64,000 nucleotides of DNA. It comes from Variovorax boronicumulans (lineage in GTDB: Bacteria; Pseudomonadota; Gammaproteobacteria; Burkholderiales; Burkholderiaceae_C). Positions 9,267-17,789 of the stretch are shown one piece after another; position 1 is the stretch's first letter; each line of letters opens with the position of its first letter. Both the position numbers and the translations under genes were made by a program. The notes below the pieces were generated by a model. That model ran no database searches and was not told where the DNA came from. It worked only from the letters and a program-made list of their open reading frames with translations. The stretch is from contig NZ_JAUSSG010000008.1 in the NCBI RefSeq assembly GCF_030812215.1, forward strand, positions 124,001 through 188,000, written 5' to 3'.

Positions 9267-9824
9267 TCAGCGGTCGCGCGGCTTGTCGTCCGGCGAGGCG
9301 ATCACGCGCGGCGCGCCTTGTTGCGCGCTGTCCTTGGCGACGGTGCGCTCCAGCAGGCTCACCAGCCGCGGCACCAGCGACAGCACGGCCAGCGCCAGCA
9401 GCGCACTCAGCAAGGCGGTCGCCTCGCGGCCGAGCCCGCAGGCCATGCCGATGGCGGCCGTCATCCAGAGCCCCGCGGCGGTGGTGAGGCCCTGCACGTG
9501 CGATTCGTCCTTGCCCTGCTTGAGGATGGTGCCGGCGCAGAGAAAGCCCACGCCCGCCACCAACCCCTGGATCACCCGGCTCATGTCGGCCGGCACGATG
9601 CCCGTCTGCTGCGGGATCAGCACGAACATCGCCGAGCCGATCGCCACCAGCATGTGGGTGCGCACGCCGGCCGCCTTGCCCTGCTGCTCGCGCTCGAAGC
9701 CCAGCACGAAGCCGAGCGCGGCCGCGAGCGTGAGGCGAAGGACGATGCGCGTGAGCTGCGCGACGTCGGTCACGTCCGAGAACTCGGACGCGATGGTGTC
9801 GAGCACCTCGTCGCGCCAGCTCAT
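9267..9824 (-). CDS. MgtC/SapB family inner-membrane protein
   Basis: 185 residues with four to five membrane segments. RLTLAAALGFVLGFEREQQGKAAGVRTHML is the diagnostic MgtC/SapB start, and GLVAGVGFLCAGTIL and GLTTAAGLWMTAAIGMACG follow. It lacks the long C-terminal cytoplasmic domain of Salmonella MgtC, so it is the short SapB-like form whose role is poorly defined. It begins one base after the stop of the lytic transglycosylase gene, with AAGGA inside that gene's end as ribosome site. The two form an operon. Confidence 0.9.
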   Translation of the reverse strand: MSWRDEVLDTIASEFSDVTDVAQLTRIVLRLTLAAALGFVLGFEREQQGKAAGVRTHMLVAIGSAMFVLIPQQTGIVPADMSRVIQGLVAGVGFLCAGTILKQGKDESHVQGLTTAAGLWMTAAIGMACGLGREATALLSALLALAVLSLVPRLVSLLERTVAKDSAQQGAPRVIASPDDKPRDR

Positions 9825-9825
9825 C

Positions 9826-11856
9826 TCAGGGGAGGTCCTTGTTGGGCTCGGGTTCTGAAGCGTCGCGGGGGCCGACGCGGCCCAGGCGCTCCTTCAGCGA
9901 CTGCGGCCGGCCGCTGATGATTGCCGCGTAGTTGGTGGTGTTGGCCAGCACCTTCTTCACATAGTCGCGCGTCTCGCTGAAGGGCACGTTCTCGGCCCAG
10001 ATCGCGGCATCGAGCACCGGCCCGTTGCGCCAGTTGCGCGGCCGGCCCGGGCCGGCGTTGTAGGCGGCGGCGGCCAGCGCCATCGAGCCGTCGAAGTCGT
10101 CGAGCGCGAGCTTCAGGTAGTTGGTGCCGATGGTGATGTTGGTCTCGCGGTCGTTGATCTGGCCGGGCGTGAAATCGGTCATGCCGATCTTGCGGGCCGT
10201 CCAGCGCGCGGTGGCGGGCATGACCTGCATCAGGCCCGAGGCACCGACGCCCGAGCGGGCGTCCATGATGAAGCGGCTCTCCTGACGGATGAGGCCGTAC
10301 ACGTAGGCTGGGTCCAGGCCGATGTCCTGGCTCTTGCGCAGCACCGTGTCGTGAAAGGGCATGGGAAAGCGCTGCTCCACGTCGATCGTGCCCTTGGTGC
10401 GTTCGCTGGTGTTGATGCAGCGGTCCCACACCTCGCGCTGGCAGGCGAAGTCGGCTGCGGCCAGCAGCGCGCGGTCGTCCATGCCGCCCTTGTCGTGCAG
10501 GTTGGTGGCGTAGTTCCATTCGCGCGTGCCTTCGGAGCGCAGGCCGATCGCGATCGCGTAGAGACCGCGATTGAGCGAGATGTTGCTGCGCGCGGCCGCC
10601 TTTTCCTCGGGCGTGAGCGGTGCGGGGCGGGTGGCCGCGACGACGCGCTGGCCCAGTTCTTCGAGCGCGAGCATTTCGTAGAAGCCGCGCGTGCCGGCGA
10701 TGCTCGTATAGAGCTCGCGGGCCTGGGCGCGGCGCTCGTCGCTGCGTTCGCTGGCGAGCGCGCGGGCCTTCCAGTAGACCCAGGTCGGGTCGAGCTGGGC
10801 GGTTTCGCTCATCGCGTTGATGGCGGGCGCCACGTCCTTCCACTGGCCGGCGCGCAGCGCGGCGCGCACGCGCCAGCCGAGCATGTCGTCCGACAGGTCG
10901 CTGTTCTTCGTGACGTTGCCGAAGTAGCCCACGGCCTGCGGCGAGAGCTTGTTGGCCGATGCGCGGCCGATGGCGCCCCAGAGCCAGTTGCGCTCCTCGG
11001 CCGAGAGCATCGGGCCCCACTTGCTGTCCAGCTGCGAGGCGGCCATGTCGGGGTCGGCAATGGCAACCTTGATGAGCGCGAGCACCACCAGCTCCTTGCG
11101 CGACTTGGCGGCGACGAAGGCGCGGCCGGTGAGGAACTTGGCCGAACTCGCGTTGAGTTCCTCGAAGAGCGGCAGCGCATCGGGCGCGGCGATGGTGACG
11201 GCGCCGCGCGCGGCCTGCGGGCGGTTGGCCTCGATGGCCAGGCGCGCCTTCTTCCATGCGTCGTTGGTCGACATGAGGCGGGCGGCGACCATGCGGTCGG
11301 CGGCGGTGAGGCAGCCGTCGTCGGCTTCTTTCTGGCTGAACCAGTTGCGGCGCACCTCGTCGGCCTGGGCCTGGGTGGCGGTGCCCGAGCGCAACGTGTC
11401 GACCAGGATCGCGTAGCAGCGCACTTGCGCGTCGTCGCCCATGCGATAGCCGGCCACGTTGGCGGAGAAGCCGTCCCAGTCGCGGCGCTGGCCGAGCAGC
11501 AGCAGCCAGTCGTTGCGAAGGCGGTCCTCCTGGTAGGTGCCGGGGTAGCGGGCGTAGAAATCCTGTACTTCGTTCGGCGCGGCTTCCTGCAGTCGGGCCT
11601 TCAATTCCCAGTACGCGGCCCAGGGTTCGAGCGCGTGGCCGCGGGCTTGCGGCAAGAGGGCGGTGAGGCGGGCCTTGTCGCCGCGCTGGAAGGCCTGCTT
11701 CATCTGCACCAGCACGTCGTCGTTGGTGTTGGTCTGTGCGCTGGCGGGTGGATGAAAGAGCAGCGCGGCGGCAGTCAGGACGAGGGAAAAAGCAACGGCT
11801 GGCGTTGCGTTGCGCGGGCGGCTGCGCATGGATGCCAAAATGCTTGGGAACTGCAT
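9826..11856 (-). CDS. slt: Soluble lytic murein transglycosylase (Slt70-like)
   Basis: 676 residues from the ATG at 11856. An internal ATG at 11829 (MRSRPRNATPAVAF...) gives a more typical signal peptide ending PPASAQ, so the true start could be either. The middle is an alpha-superhelical, TPR-like U/L domain. The C-terminal catalytic domain has GLIRQESRFIMDARSGVGAS (catalytic Glu in QES), GLMQVMPATARW and AAYNAGPGRPRNW, the family 1 transglycosylase motifs. It cleaves peptidoglycan to 1,6-anhydro muropeptides in the periplasm. It starts nine bases from the divergent 5-formyl-THF cyclo-ligase gene, so their promoters must overlap the coding starts. Confidence 0.94.
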   Translation of the reverse strand: MQFPSILASMRSRPRNATPAVAFSLVLTAAALLFHPPASAQTNTNDDVLVQMKQAFQRGDKARLTALLPQARGHALEPWAAYWELKARLQEAAPNEVQDFYARYPGTYQEDRLRNDWLLLLGQRRDWDGFSANVAGYRMGDDAQVRCYAILVDTLRSGTATQAQADEVRRNWFSQKEADDGCLTAADRMVAARLMSTNDAWKKARLAIEANRPQAARGAVTIAAPDALPLFEELNASSAKFLTGRAFVAAKSRKELVVLALIKVAIADPDMAASQLDSKWGPMLSAEERNWLWGAIGRASANKLSPQAVGYFGNVTKNSDLSDDMLGWRVRAALRAGQWKDVAPAINAMSETAQLDPTWVYWKARALASERSDERRAQARELYTSIAGTRGFYEMLALEELGQRVVAATRPAPLTPEEKAAARSNISLNRGLYAIAIGLRSEGTREWNYATNLHDKGGMDDRALLAAADFACQREVWDRCINTSERTKGTIDVEQRFPMPFHDTVLRKSQDIGLDPAYVYGLIRQESRFIMDARSGVGASGLMQVMPATARWTARKIGMTDFTPGQINDRETNITIGTNYLKLALDDFDGSMALAAAAYNAGPGRPRNWRNGPVLDAAIWAENVPFSETRDYVKKVLANTTNYAAIISGRPQSLKERLGRVGPRDASEPEPNKDLP

Positions 11857-11865
11857 CGGGGGATT

Positions 11866-12483
11866 ATGGACAAGTCAAAGGGAGCCGACACCTCGGCGAC
11901 GGCGAGTTTTCTGAAGGATCAGTTGCGCAAGGCATTGATCGAACAACGTCTGGCGATGCCGGACCGGCTGACGCGCGCCGACCTGCTGCAGCGTGTCATG
12001 CGCATCTGGCTGGTCGGCCGGCCCGACACCGTGATCGGCGCCTACTGGCCGATCAAGGGCGAGTTCGATCCGCTGCCAGCCCTGCACCGCTGGAAGGAAG
12101 ACGGCGAGCTGATGGAAGAAACGCAGCGTCGCCGCATCGGACTGCCCGTGATCGACAAGGTTCACAAGACCCTGACCTTCCATGCCTGGTATCCGGGCTG
12201 CCAGATGGAAGAAGACGCCTACGGCATCCCCAAGCCCAAGGACACCGAGCTGATCGTGCCGACCCTGCTGTTCGTGCCCTGCGTGGGCTACAGCGCCGGC
12301 GGCTACCGGCTGGGCTACGGCGGCGGCTTCTACGACCGCACGCTGGCGGCGCTGGAGCCGCGGCCGTTCACGGTGGGGCTGGGCTTCACGCACGGCTTCC
12401 TCGAAGACTTCGAGCCCGAAGCGCACGACCTGCCCCTGGACGCCATCCTCAACGACAACGGCGTCGTTTGGCCGACGTCTTGA
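11866..12483 (+). CDS. fau: 5-formyltetrahydrofolate cyclo-ligase
   Basis: 205 residues. It converts 5-formyl-THF to 5,10-methenyl-THF using ATP. Motifs are LRKALIEQRLAMP near the N-terminus, GAYWPIKGEFDPLP (folate side) and the signature VGYSAGGYRLGYGGGFYDRT (phosphate loop and Mg site). LPLDAILND closes the fold. The ATG at 11866 lies very close to the divergent slt start. In many proteobacteria this gene follows 6S RNA and zapA, but I saw neither here. Confidence 0.95.
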   Translation: MDKSKGADTSATASFLKDQLRKALIEQRLAMPDRLTRADLLQRVMRIWLVGRPDTVIGAYWPIKGEFDPLPALHRWKEDGELMEETQRRRIGLPVIDKVHKTLTFHAWYPGCQMEEDAYGIPKPKDTELIVPTLLFVPCVGYSAGGYRLGYGGGFYDRTLAALEPRPFTVGLGFTHGFLEDFEPEAHDLPLDAILNDNGVVWPTS

Positions 12484-12564
12484 GCCCCCCGGCTTTTCAC
12501 TTCGTGTAACTCCGCCTCCCGAGGGGAGACGCGGCCCGCCTTGGGGCGGCCCGGCGGCGGCCGC
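12483..12564 (+). repeat. Dispersed intergenic repeat, family A copy 2
   Basis: GCCCCCCGGCTTTTCACT, then TGTAACTCC, then CGGCCCGCCTTGGGGCGGCC: the same order as the copy at 1307-1396, in the opposite orientation. It sits between two convergent genes, where its GC-rich end could act as a terminator hairpin. Confidence 0.8.
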
Positions 12565-12572
12565 ATCTCCAT

Positions 12573-13556
12573 TCAGTCGAGGTTGTCGATGGTGTCCGGA
12601 TCGGGCACCTCGCCAATGGTCTCGCGCGTGGTCACGGCCTGCAGCAGCAGCCAGTCCCAGAAGGCCTTGATCTCGGGCCGCAGCGCATTGCGCGGGCCGG
12701 CGATGAGCCAGTAGGCCATCGGTGAATCCATGCGGTGCCGGGGCAGCACCTCGACCAGGTCGCCGTTGGCCAGGCTTTCGGCGATCAGCGAACTGCGCGC
12801 CAGCACCACGCCCTGGCCGGTGAGCGCGGCCTGCACCATCTGGTAGGCGTAGTTGAAATAGAGCCAGCGCTTGGGCTGCGCGCGCTCCAGGCCATTCACC
12901 TCGAACCAGCGCCGCCATGTCAGCCATTCGAGGTGCGTGCGGTGCGCGTCGCCGGCCTCGATCAACGTGAAGCGGGTGATGTCTTCCGGCGTCTTGATCG
13001 GCGGGCTGCTCTTGATGAGCCACGGGCTCGCCACCGGCGTGAGGTTCTCGCCGAACAGGCGCACCGCGGTCGGCGGCATGGCCTCGCGCGGGCCGTAGCG
13101 CAGGGCGATGTCCACGTCGGCCACTTCGAGGTCCACCGCCACGTCGCTGGCGTCGATGCGGATGTCGATCTCGGGGTTGTCGCGCTGGAAGGCCTCCAGC
13201 CGCGGGATCAGCCACATCGAGGCGAACGACGCAAAGGTGGTGAGCGACACGCTCTTGCGCCCCGCGCTCTGGCGGATCTGGCGCACCGCCATGTCGATGC
13301 GCGGCAGCGACTGCTGCACCGCGAGCAGCAGCTGCGCGCCCGCGCTGGTCAGCTCCACCGCCCGGGTGTGGCGCAGGAACAGCGACACGCCCACTTCCTC
13401 CTCCAGCGACTGGATCTGCCGGCTGACCGCCGACTGGGTCAGCGCCATTTCTTCCGCCGCAGCGCGGAAATTCAGGTGCCGGGCGACGGCTTCGAAGGCG
13501 CGCAGGTGCCCGGCGGAGATGGGGCGGGAGCGCAGGTGGGTTTGCGAATGCTGCAT
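12573..13556 (-). CDS. LysR-family transcriptional regulator (GcvA-like)
   Basis: 327 residues. The winged HTH covers about residues 15-75: LRAFEAVARHLNFRAAAEEM, then ALTQSAVSRQIQSLEEEVGV, then FLRHTRAVELTSAG. The substrate-binding domain has ASMWLIPRLEAFQRDNPEID and VDIALRYGPREAMPPTAVRL, the GcvA/AmpR-type signature. It is divergent from a DUF2917 gene, with a TGATGC-N7-GCATCA palindrome between them, so that gene is its likely target. The inducer is unknown. Confidence 0.92.
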   Translation of the reverse strand: MQHSQTHLRSRPISAGHLRAFEAVARHLNFRAAAEEMALTQSAVSRQIQSLEEEVGVSLFLRHTRAVELTSAGAQLLLAVQQSLPRIDMAVRQIRQSAGRKSVSLTTFASFASMWLIPRLEAFQRDNPEIDIRIDASDVAVDLEVADVDIALRYGPREAMPPTAVRLFGENLTPVASPWLIKSSPPIKTPEDITRFTLIEAGDAHRTHLEWLTWRRWFEVNGLERAQPKRWLYFNYAYQMVQAALTGQGVVLARSSLIAESLANGDLVEVLPRHRMDSPMAYWLIAGPRNALRPEIKAFWDWLLLQAVTTRETIGEVPDPDTIDNLD

Positions 13557-13595
13557 GGATGGGGCTTCCGGGAGCGGTCCGGCTGTCGGGTCGAT

Positions 13596-13614
13596 TGATG
13601 CGATATGGGCATCA
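13596..13614. promoter_or_regulatory. LysR-type operator between lysR and the DUF2917 gene
   Basis: TGATGC-GATATGG-GCATCA is a perfect 6-bp inverted repeat that also meets the T-N11-A LysR box rule. It lies 40 bp upstream of the LysR start and 118 bp upstream of the DUF2917 start. Confidence 0.5.
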
Positions 13615-13731
13615 GTAGGCTACTTCGTTTTCATTGGACCCACAACGCCGCAAAAACGATCATTCATTCCCGAACTGCGCCATTGCCTCCGTCCTGTCAA
13701 TCGCACTTCGGAAAGCCCAAGGAGTTTCATC

Positions 13732-14055
13732 ATGTCCACCGCCGTCTGCACCACCCAATCGCTTGCTTCCCTGTCGATCCCCGCCCGTACCGCTGCCGCC
13801 GCCGTGCCGCCGGCCGTGCGCCGCGGCGCCTGGCAGATCGCCCCCGGCGAGGCGATGAGCCTGAAGGCGCGTGCGGCCAGCGTCCTGCGCGTCAAGCAGG
13901 GCCGGGTGTGGATCACGCCCGACGCCACGCTGGCCAATCCCAGCGAAGACCTGGTGCTCGCACCGGGCGAATCGATGACGGTGGCCGCCGGCCAGCGCAT
14001 CGTGATGGAAGCGTGGGATGGCTACGGTGCCACCTACACATGGGATCAGGCCTGA
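13732..14055 (+). CDS. DUF2917 domain protein
   Basis: 107 residues. After a Ser/Ala-rich N-terminus comes the DUF2917 core: WQIAPGEAMSLKARAASVLR, VKQGRVWITPD, then DLVLAPGESMTVAAGQRIVM. The spacing of short beta strands suggests a small cupin-like barrel. The function is unknown. These proteins are often paired with GcvA-like LysR regulators in Burkholderiales (from memory). AAGGAG at 13719-13724 fixes the ATG at 13732. A strong intrinsic terminator follows, so it is a single-gene transcript. Confidence 0.85.
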   Translation: MSTAVCTTQSLASLSIPARTAAAAVPPAVRRGAWQIAPGEAMSLKARAASVLRVKQGRVWITPDATLANPSEDLVLAPGESMTVAAGQRIVMEAWDGYGATYTWDQA

Positions 14056-14081
14056 ACGGTCGCTGGTTCCCATGGACGCAC

Positions 14082-14106
14082 AAAGGCGGCTTCGGCCGCC
14101 TTTTTC
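14082..14106 (+). terminator. Rho-independent terminator with TTCG tetraloop
   Basis: AAAGGCGGC-TTCG-GCCGCCTTTTT: a 9-bp stem, an extra-stable TTCG loop and a T-run continuing as TTTTTCTTTTTT. It ends the DUF2917 transcript. Confidence 0.9.
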
Positions 14107-14134
14107 TTTTTTGTGGCGGCTTCGGTGCTTTTTT

Positions 14135-14539
14135 TCAGCCGCTGATGTCGAAGCTGGAGCGCAGCGCCAGGAAATGCTTGAGCGCGGCTTCCCCTTCCAG
14201 GGCGTGCACGCCGGCCATGAGGTCGGGGCCTTCGCTCTCGGCCAGGCCCAGGCCGAAGCCGCTATAGCGGCGGGATTCCAGCGGGCCCTCGTGGACCACC
14301 CGCACGTCGGTGTGCCGGAAGTCTCGTTCGATGCTTCGCATCAATGCCTTCACCGCATCGCACGGGCCCTCCAGGTGCTGGCAGAAACGCATGCCGTCGA
14401 AGACCAGGAGGCCGGTGATCTTTCGCTCGGCGTTGCGGGCCCGTGCCTGGCTGACGATGGCGCCTACGGCATTGGGAGGCAGGTCTTGCGCGAGTACGCT
14501 GCAATAGAAAATCTCGTGGAGCGGCTGTTCGTCTGTCAT
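14135..14539 (-). CDS. BLUF-domain blue-light sensor
   Basis: 134 residues, a stand-alone BLUF (FAD-binding) domain with no output domain. The flavin-contacting Tyr12 is in HEIFYCSVLAQ, the Asn/Arg in ARARNAERKITGLLVFDGMR, and the switching Gln in MRFCQHLEGP. The later strand that normally carries a Trp and Met near the flavin reads RRYSGFGLGLAE, so both appear replaced. It must signal by protein-protein contact. It is divergent from a Crp/Fnr regulator 89 bp away, a possible but unproven partner. Confidence 0.9.
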   Translation of the reverse strand: MTDEQPLHEIFYCSVLAQDLPPNAVGAIVSQARARNAERKITGLLVFDGMRFCQHLEGPCDAVKALMRSIERDFRHTDVRVVHEGPLESRRYSGFGLGLAESEGPDLMAGVHALEGEAALKHFLALRSSFDISG

Positions 14540-14628
14540 GCGTCTTGGGAGAAAACGCTGCGGAGTCTAGACAGCGGCGACGCCCGGCGAAATGTAAAAA
14601 GACATAGCGCAAAAGCCTATAGTGCCGC

Positions 14629-15399
14629 GTGAAATTCGATGACTATCCCGTTGCCGCGTCCCCTCCCCAAGGGGTGAATCCTTGCGACGACTGCGCGCTG
14701 CGCCGGCTCGAGGCGTTCCTGCCCGCATCGTCGGAAGAGCTCAAGACCATCCAGTCGTTTCGCGTCGGCGCCCGGCGCGTCGCGGCGGGCGGCTCGATCG
14801 TCGAGGAGCACCGGCCCAGCGCCCAGCTGTTCACCCTTTATTCGGGGTGGGCATTCCGCTACAAGACCTTGACCGACGGGCGCCGGCAGATCCTGAGCTT
14901 TCTGCTGCCCGGCGACTTCATCGGCCTGCAGGACGAGTTCGCCGACGGCCAGACCCACGGCGTGGAAGCCGTGACCGACGTTTCGCTGTGCGCCTTCTCG
15001 CGCGACCGCCTCTGGCCGCTCTTCCATGCCCAGCCCAAGCTCGGCTACGACATCACCTGGCTGGCCGCACGCGAGGAAAAGATGGTGGACGACAACCTCG
15101 TCACCACCGGCCGGCGCAACGCGGGCGAGCGGGTGGCGATGCTGCTCATGCACCTGTACCGGCGCGCCGAGCGCGTGGGCATGGTGCGCGACGGCTGGGT
15201 GGAGTTTCCGTTCAACCAGCAGCACATCGCCGATGCGCTGGGGCTTTCGCTGGTGCACACCAACAAGACGCTGCGCCGCCTGCAGCGCCTGGGGCTTCAC
15301 AAGCTCGATGCGGGGTGGCTGCGCATCCTGGAGCCGCATGCGCTGGAGGCGCTGGGCGACTATTTCGAGCGGCCGCTGCGGCCCGTTCCCCTCATCTGA
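14629..15399 (+). CDS. Crp/Fnr-family transcriptional regulator
   Basis: 256 residues from a GTG start. A cyclic-nucleotide-binding-type beta roll (FLLPGDFIGLQDEFADG) is followed by a dimer helix and an HTH (FNQQHIADALGLSLVHTNKTLRRLQRLGL). N-terminal Cys19 and Cys22 (NPCDDCALRR) and Cys121 recall the FNR iron-sulfur site. The fourth FNR Cys (position 29 in E. coli) has no counterpart, so an intact 4Fe-4S cluster is doubtful. LSLVHTNKTLRRL resembles Burkholderiales Crp/Fnr members that act in stress or redox control. It is divergent from the BLUF gene. Confidence 0.9.
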   Translation: MKFDDYPVAASPPQGVNPCDDCALRRLEAFLPASSEELKTIQSFRVGARRVAAGGSIVEEHRPSAQLFTLYSGWAFRYKTLTDGRRQILSFLLPGDFIGLQDEFADGQTHGVEAVTDVSLCAFSRDRLWPLFHAQPKLGYDITWLAAREEKMVDDNLVTTGRRNAGERVAMLLMHLYRRAERVGMVRDGWVEFPFNQQHIADALGLSLVHTNKTLRRLQRLGLHKLDAGWLRILEPHALEALGDYFERPLRPVPLI

Positions 15400-15448
15400 A
15401 GAAGGCGCCGCGTTCGCCGCGGACTCAGGAGGCGTGATTCACACCTCC

Positions 15449-16318
15449 TCAGCGCGCAGCCACCAGCTGGCGCAGATCGCTCTGGTAGGCCTGGAGCCGG
15501 CGCACCGCCTGCTCGCGCTGGCTGGCGCTGGTGCCGTTGTGCAGGGCGGCGAGGTTGCGGCAGCCTTCCTCCAGCAGCGCCTGCTGCTGGTCGCGCCAGG
15601 GGCCGGGCGGCGGATCGGCAATGCGCAGCAGGTAGGCGTGCAGCGCCGAGCGCGCCTCGGCGGGTGACGGCTTCTTCGCGCTGAAGCCGCGCAGCATCGC
15701 CAGTGCCTCCTGCTGGCGCTTGCGGCGCTCGGCGTCCGCGAGCTGCGGGTTGAACACCGACTGCGCCACCTGTTGCTTGAGCAGGTCGCGCTGCTCGGCC
15801 GTGAGCCGGCCGTAGAAGTCTTCCATGCGGTCCAGGAACTGGTCGTAGCGCTTTTCCTGCACCTGCGCGGGCGTGCGGTCGAGCCAGTCCTTTCGGTACT
15901 CGTTGTTGAGCTTGGCGTACTTGCGTTCGAGCTGCTGCAGCTGCGATTCGCTCAGGGTCAGCGCAAGGTCGGTGGTGGCCGGCTCGGCGCGCTCGACCGC
16001 GGCCAGCAGGCGCTCGCGGATGCTGTCGGCGAATTTGCAGGCCTGCGCCGGCGTCACCTCTCCCGGCGCGAGGCCTTGCGCCTCCTGCAGCAGGGCGATG
16101 ACCTTGGGCAGCTCGTTCTGCCGGTGCCAGGCCAGCAACTGGGCGAGTTCGTCGCGCACCTTGGGCGTCTGGGTGCTGTCGAAGTCGAAATACCCGTCCA
16201 GCCACCAATAGCTCACCTCGGGCAGGTTGTTGTAGGCCAGCTTCACTGCGCTGCAGGCGCCCAGCGCGAAGGCCAACAGCAGCACGCCGATAATTCGCGC
16301 CAGGTCCGCGCAACGCAT
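15449..16318 (-). CDS. DUF6279 family lipoprotein
   Basis: 289 residues from ATG 16318; an ATG at 16336 would add six residues and overlap the glmU start codon. The lipobox is FALGAC, so it should be lipid-anchored after cleavage. AYNNLPEVSYWWLDGYFDFD is the family signature, and the rest is helical and charged (LSESQLQQLERKYAKLNNEY). The function is unknown. It is divergent from glmU with almost no intergenic space, so the two promoters must overlap. Confidence 0.85.
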   Translation of the reverse strand: MRCADLARIIGVLLLAFALGACSAVKLAYNNLPEVSYWWLDGYFDFDSTQTPKVRDELAQLLAWHRQNELPKVIALLQEAQGLAPGEVTPAQACKFADSIRERLLAAVERAEPATTDLALTLSESQLQQLERKYAKLNNEYRKDWLDRTPAQVQEKRYDQFLDRMEDFYGRLTAEQRDLLKQQVAQSVFNPQLADAERRKRQQEALAMLRGFSAKKPSPAEARSALHAYLLRIADPPPGPWRDQQQALLEEGCRNLAALHNGTSASQREQAVRRLQAYQSDLRQLVAAR

Positions 16319-16334
16319 CCGGGAAAACACAAGC

Positions 16335-17777
16335 ATGAATCAGACTCCGCAGCAGCAACAACAACAGCAAGACATCCAGGGGGCGATCGACGTGGTGATC
16401 ATGGCGGCCGGCAAGGGCACGCGCATGAAAAGCAGGCTGCCCAAAGTGTTGCATCGTTTGGGCGGCCGCGCACTGATCGCGCATGTGGCCAATACCGCCG
16501 CGCGCATCGGCGCCCGCCACGTGGTGGTCGTGACCGGTCACGGCGCGGCCGAGGTCGAGGCCGCGATGGCCGGGGCCGTGGGCGGCGCGACGCCGCTTTT
16601 TGCCCGCCAGGAGCCGCAGCTGGGCACCGGCCACGCCGTGCAGCAGGCGACGCCGCTGCTGCCGGACGACGGCACGGTGGTCGTGCTCTCGGGCGATGTG
16701 CCGCTCATCGGCGAAGAAACATTGCGCGCGCTGGTCGCGGCCAGCGCGGGCGGGCGCCTTGCGCTGCTGACCATCGAATTCGACGACCCGAGCGGCTACG
16801 GCCGCGTGATCCGCAGCGCGGCCGGCGGGGCGGTCACCGCCATCGTCGAGCACAAGGATGCCAACGAGGCGCAGCGCGCGGTGCGCGAGATCTACAGCGG
16901 CGTGATGGCCGTGCCCGCGCGCCTGCTCAAGGGCTGGCTCGAACGGCTGGACAACCGCAATGCGCAGAACGAGTACTACCTGACCGACGTCGTGAAGCTC
17001 GCCGCCGCCGATGGCGTGCCGGTGGTCGCGCACATCACGACCGATGCGCTGCAGGTGGCGGGCATCAACAGCCCGGTGCAGCTCGCGGCGCTGGAGCGCG
17101 CGTGGCAACTGCGCCAGGCGAATGCACTGATGGAGCAGGGCGTGCGCCTGGCCGACCCGGCGCGCTTCGACCTGCGCGGCACGCTGGCATGCGCGGCCGA
17201 TGTCGAGATCGACGTCAACTGCGTGTTCGAGGGACAGGTCTCGCTGGGCGAGGGCGTGCGCATCGGCGCGAATTGCGTGATCGCCAACGCACGCATCGAG
17301 GCCGGCGCGGTGATCCATCCGTTCACCCACATCGACGGCGAGAAGGCCGGCGTGACGGTGGGCGAGCGCGCCCTGATCGGCCCGTTCGCGCGCCTGCGGC
17401 CCGGTGCGCAGCTCGGCACCGAAGTGCACATCGGCAACTTCGTCGAGGTGAAGAACTCGACGCTCGCCGCCGGCGCCAAGGCCAACCACCTGGCCTACCT
17501 GGGCGATGCGACGGTGGGCGAGCGCGTCAACTACGGCGCGGGCAGCATCACCGCCAACTACGACGGCGCCAACAAGCACCGCACGGTGATCGAGGCCGAC
17601 GTGCACATCGGCAGCAACTGCGTGCTGGTGGCGCCGGTCACCATCGGCGCGGGCGGCACCATCGGGGGCGGGTCGACGGTCAACAAGTCGACCGAACCGG
17701 GCGCGCTGACCGTGGCGCGCAGCAAGCCGGTGAGCTTTCCCAACTGGAAGCGGCCGCAGAAAAAACCGAAAGCCTGA
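16335..17777 (+). CDS. glmU: Bifunctional N-acetylglucosamine-1-phosphate uridyltransferase / glucosamine-1-phosphate acetyltransferase
   Basis: 480 residues. The pyrophosphorylase domain holds VVIMAAGKGTRMKSRLPKVL, QLGTGHAVQQA and LSGDVPLI. The C-terminal left-handed beta helix (hexapeptide repeats VSLGEGVRIGANCVIANARI, then GNFVEVKNSTLAAGAKANHL) does the acetyl transfer. It makes UDP-GlcNAc for peptidoglycan, LPS and exopolysaccharide. A glutamine tract (MNQTPQQQQQQQ) precedes the catalytic domain and is unusual for GlmU; a start after it cannot be excluded. glmS, the previous pathway step, lies 630 bp downstream beyond an Lrp gene. Confidence 0.97.
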   Translation: MNQTPQQQQQQQDIQGAIDVVIMAAGKGTRMKSRLPKVLHRLGGRALIAHVANTAARIGARHVVVVTGHGAAEVEAAMAGAVGGATPLFARQEPQLGTGHAVQQATPLLPDDGTVVVLSGDVPLIGEETLRALVAASAGGRLALLTIEFDDPSGYGRVIRSAAGGAVTAIVEHKDANEAQRAVREIYSGVMAVPARLLKGWLERLDNRNAQNEYYLTDVVKLAAADGVPVVAHITTDALQVAGINSPVQLAALERAWQLRQANALMEQGVRLADPARFDLRGTLACAADVEIDVNCVFEGQVSLGEGVRIGANCVIANARIEAGAVIHPFTHIDGEKAGVTVGERALIGPFARLRPGAQLGTEVHIGNFVEVKNSTLAAGAKANHLAYLGDATVGERVNYGAGSITANYDGANKHRTVIEADVHIGSNCVLVAPVTIGAGGTIGGGSTVNKSTEPGALTVARSKPVSFPNWKRPQKKPKA

Positions 17778-17789
17778 GAAGAAAAGGCG

